Source: Kiritimatiellia bacterium
Lineage (GTDB): Bacteria > Verrucomicrobiota > Kiritimatiellia > CAIQIC01 > Lenti-01
Assembly (NCBI GenBank): GCA_017458625.1
Contig: JAFTAH010000152.1
Location: 1-52,921 of the forward strand
DNA: 52,921 bases
Direction: 5' to 3'
Positions 51,665 through 52,921 of this stretch are shown here, piece after piece. Every line of letters starts with the position of its first letter. Position 1 is the stretch's first letter. A model generated the notes under the pieces. That model was given only the letters and a program-made list of their open reading frames with translations, was not told the origin of the DNA and did not search any database. Both the position numbers and the translations under genes were made by a program.

Positions 51665-52921
51665 ATGAAATCCATCCGCCTCTCCGCCTGCACCCTCCTC
51701 CTCCTCGCGTCCTGCGCCATGACGGGCGTCCAGGCCCTCGCGGCCACCGCCCGCGTCACCGTGGACGTGGGCAGCAAAGACATCGCATCCACAAACACTC
51801 TCGCCCTGGGCGAAAACGCCCTCGTTCTCGTCCGAAACCTCGGCGACAGCCAGCCCGCCGACCTCTTCGTCTCGCTCCATGACCGCCGCAACGGTGAAAT
51901 CCTAGCTGGTGCCTCCAACTTCGTCGCGGACATCCAAACGTCAGTTTGGACCAACTGGTCGTGGAGCGGGACATCTTCCGTCCCGTCCGTCGTCTCCTCG
52001 ACCGTCACCAACGCCATCGGCTATCTCCCGCTGGACACCACAAACCTGTTCGCCCGCTTCGCAGGCCTCCCGGTCACCGCGGAGCGGACGTTTATCCTCT
52101 CCGTCTACGATGCTTCCAATCGCTGGGTACTTGGCCAGGACGATATTTCCATCCGCAATTCCGCCCTCTGGTCCGCCCCGACCTCCTCGCCTTTCAAGTC
52201 CTTCCCCGATTACTTCCTCGATCTCCTCCGCGAGACTAATGCCGTCCTCTCTGCTGCCCTCTCTGCTCATATTTCGGACACGAACAACCCCCACAACGTG
52301 ACCGCGGCGCAGCTGGGCGCACTGACGGCCGAGTCAGACCCGCTTGCCCTTCCAGCAATCCAAGCTGCAAGCAATGCCCTAAGTTCCACCCTCTCCGCCC
52401 ATGTTTCCGACACCAATAATCCCCATCGTGTCACGCTTGAGCAGCTCAACCAGTCAGACGAACTTGGCACCCTCCTCTTCGCCTATGGTATCAACGCATG
52501 GCTCAACGAAGGCTTGAAGTACATCACCTGGACCGACCACCGTGTCGATCTCGAAAATGGCACCTTTTATGGGGCGTGGGATTTTTCGGACTATCCCCCC
52601 TCCTTCGATGGCGCCAGGCTGACTACCACCAACGACATCAATGCTGCGATGCGAGACATGGACGACGCCTTGTCCGCCGAATTCGAGTATCTTTTGGCCG
52701 CAATTCGCGCTACTTCCAACGCAATTCCCTCCGCCTCCGGCTTCCCACTAACCATCAACGCCGACTTCGCATCTTTCTCCGCGACCAATGTCGGCTCCAT
52801 CCAGCTCGCAGGCGCAACCAACGAGCTCGCCGTCGTGGACGGCAAGCTCAAGTACGGCGGCAAGTCCGTTGCAGGAGTCGCGAACCTCACTGCCGGACGC
52901 AATATCGAGCTGTCCACCAAC
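51665..52921 (+). CDS. Tail-fibre-like protein with export signal (partial, runs off the window)
   Basis: The frame is open to the last base (419 codons seen). It begins MKSIRLSACTLLLLASCAMT, a signal peptide with a possible lipobox LASC at about 17 and an alternative signal-peptidase I site at ALAA. Two copies of a (I/V)SDTNNPHxVTxxQL motif (about 200 and 250), found in many phage tail fibres, are present. The remainder is Ser/Thr/Asn-rich. Export signals on a tail fibre are unusual; a host-surface adhesin is an alternative. Confidence 0.75.
   Translation, partial: MKSIRLSACTLLLLASCAMTGVQALAATARVTVDVGSKDIASTNTLALGENALVLVRNLGDSQPADLFVSLHDRRNGEILAGASNFVADIQTSVWTNWSWSGTSSVPSVVSSTVTNAIGYLPLDTTNLFARFAGLPVTAERTFILSVYDASNRWVLGQDDISIRNSALWSAPTSSPFKSFPDYFLDLLRETNAVLSAALSAHISDTNNPHNVTAAQLGALTAESDPLALPAIQAASNALSSTLSAHVSDTNNPHRVTLEQLNQSDELGTLLFAYGINAWLNEGLKYITWTDHRVDLENGTFYGAWDFSDYPPSFDGARLTTTNDINAAMRDMDDALSAEFEYLLAAIRATSNAIPSASGFPLTINADFASFSATNVGSIQLAGATNELAVVDGKLKYGGKSVAGVANLTAGRNIELSTN

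Larger units (their letters stand above)
27191..52921. mobile_element. Prophage integrated at tRNA-Phe (left end; continues past the window)
   Basis: The element begins at a tRNA-Phe 3' fragment (attachment site) beside an integrase gene. It continues through lysogeny, early and virion genes to the right edge. Portal, scaffold-like and coat-like genes suggest a tailed phage with a P22/podovirus-type head module. The right attachment site, the intact tRNA-Phe and lysis genes are not in the window, and no terminase was recognised. Confidence 0.88.

Overview
This window reads as a high-GC Gram-negative bacterial chromosome carrying many dispersed, structured intergenic repeats. I lean towards the PVC group (Kiritimatiellota/Verrucomicrobiota-like). 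That is a weak inference from base composition, repeat style and general protein character; no rRNA or other phylogenetic marker is present.

Layout. (1) 1-382: the end of a transposon, with the 3' end of a transposase-like gene. (2) 821-7563: a type I restriction-modification operon, hsdR - GxxExxY nuclease-like gene - hsdM - hsdS. Its gaps are filled with long imperfect hairpin repeats. These carry the motif AACAACCATGACAAC, which supplies overlapping ATGA stop/start signals and runs into the 5' end of hsdS. (3) 7577-11090: a distinctly AT-rich block with a two-gene CBASS-like pair (SLATT membrane effector plus SMODS/CD-NTase nucleotidyltransferase), then a large uncharacterised P-loop ATPase. 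(4) 11300-14852: an AlbA-type regulator gene broken by an in-frame amber codon, a macro-domain protein with a C-terminal HTH-like region, and a TerY-like vWA protein. Segments 2-4 look like a defence/accessory island. (5) 15114-16581: a minus-strand MarR - cupin - SnoaL-like lipoprotein operon with a palindromic operator inside its promoter, bracketed by two related direct repeats. (6) 17465-27144: conserved chromosomal genes, namely a membrane metallophosphoesterase, FtsK, a copper P-type ATPase with HMA domains at both ends, a MATE exporter and MraY. (7) 27191 to the right edge: an incomplete prophage integrated at tRNA-Phe.

The prophage starts at a 3' fragment of tRNA-Phe in which the integrase stop codon also lies. 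A minus-strand lysogeny/moron block follows: integrase, HigBA-like and HicBA toxin-antitoxin modules, a DUF2335 membrane protein, a second membrane protein and a CI-like repressor. Two operator-like repeats separate the repressor from a plus-strand early region: a Cro-like gene, small ORFs, a C5 methyltransferase, a Lar-like zinc ribbon, ASCH and DUF5131 proteins, a recombinase catalytic domain, a replication-organiser-like protein and a DnaC-like ATPase. The virion module comes next: portal, scaffold-like, coat-like, two proteins with export signals, and a tail-fibre-like protein truncated by the window edge. No terminase was recognised.

The most unusual signals are the hairpin/ATGA relay threading the type I R-M operon; 7-bp GTTGAAA arrays between prophage genes that place TGA in all three frames; a TAGAGC-bounded palindromic element supplying the stop codons of two convergent genes; and a possible independent start for the C-terminal CopZ-like domain of the copper ATPase.
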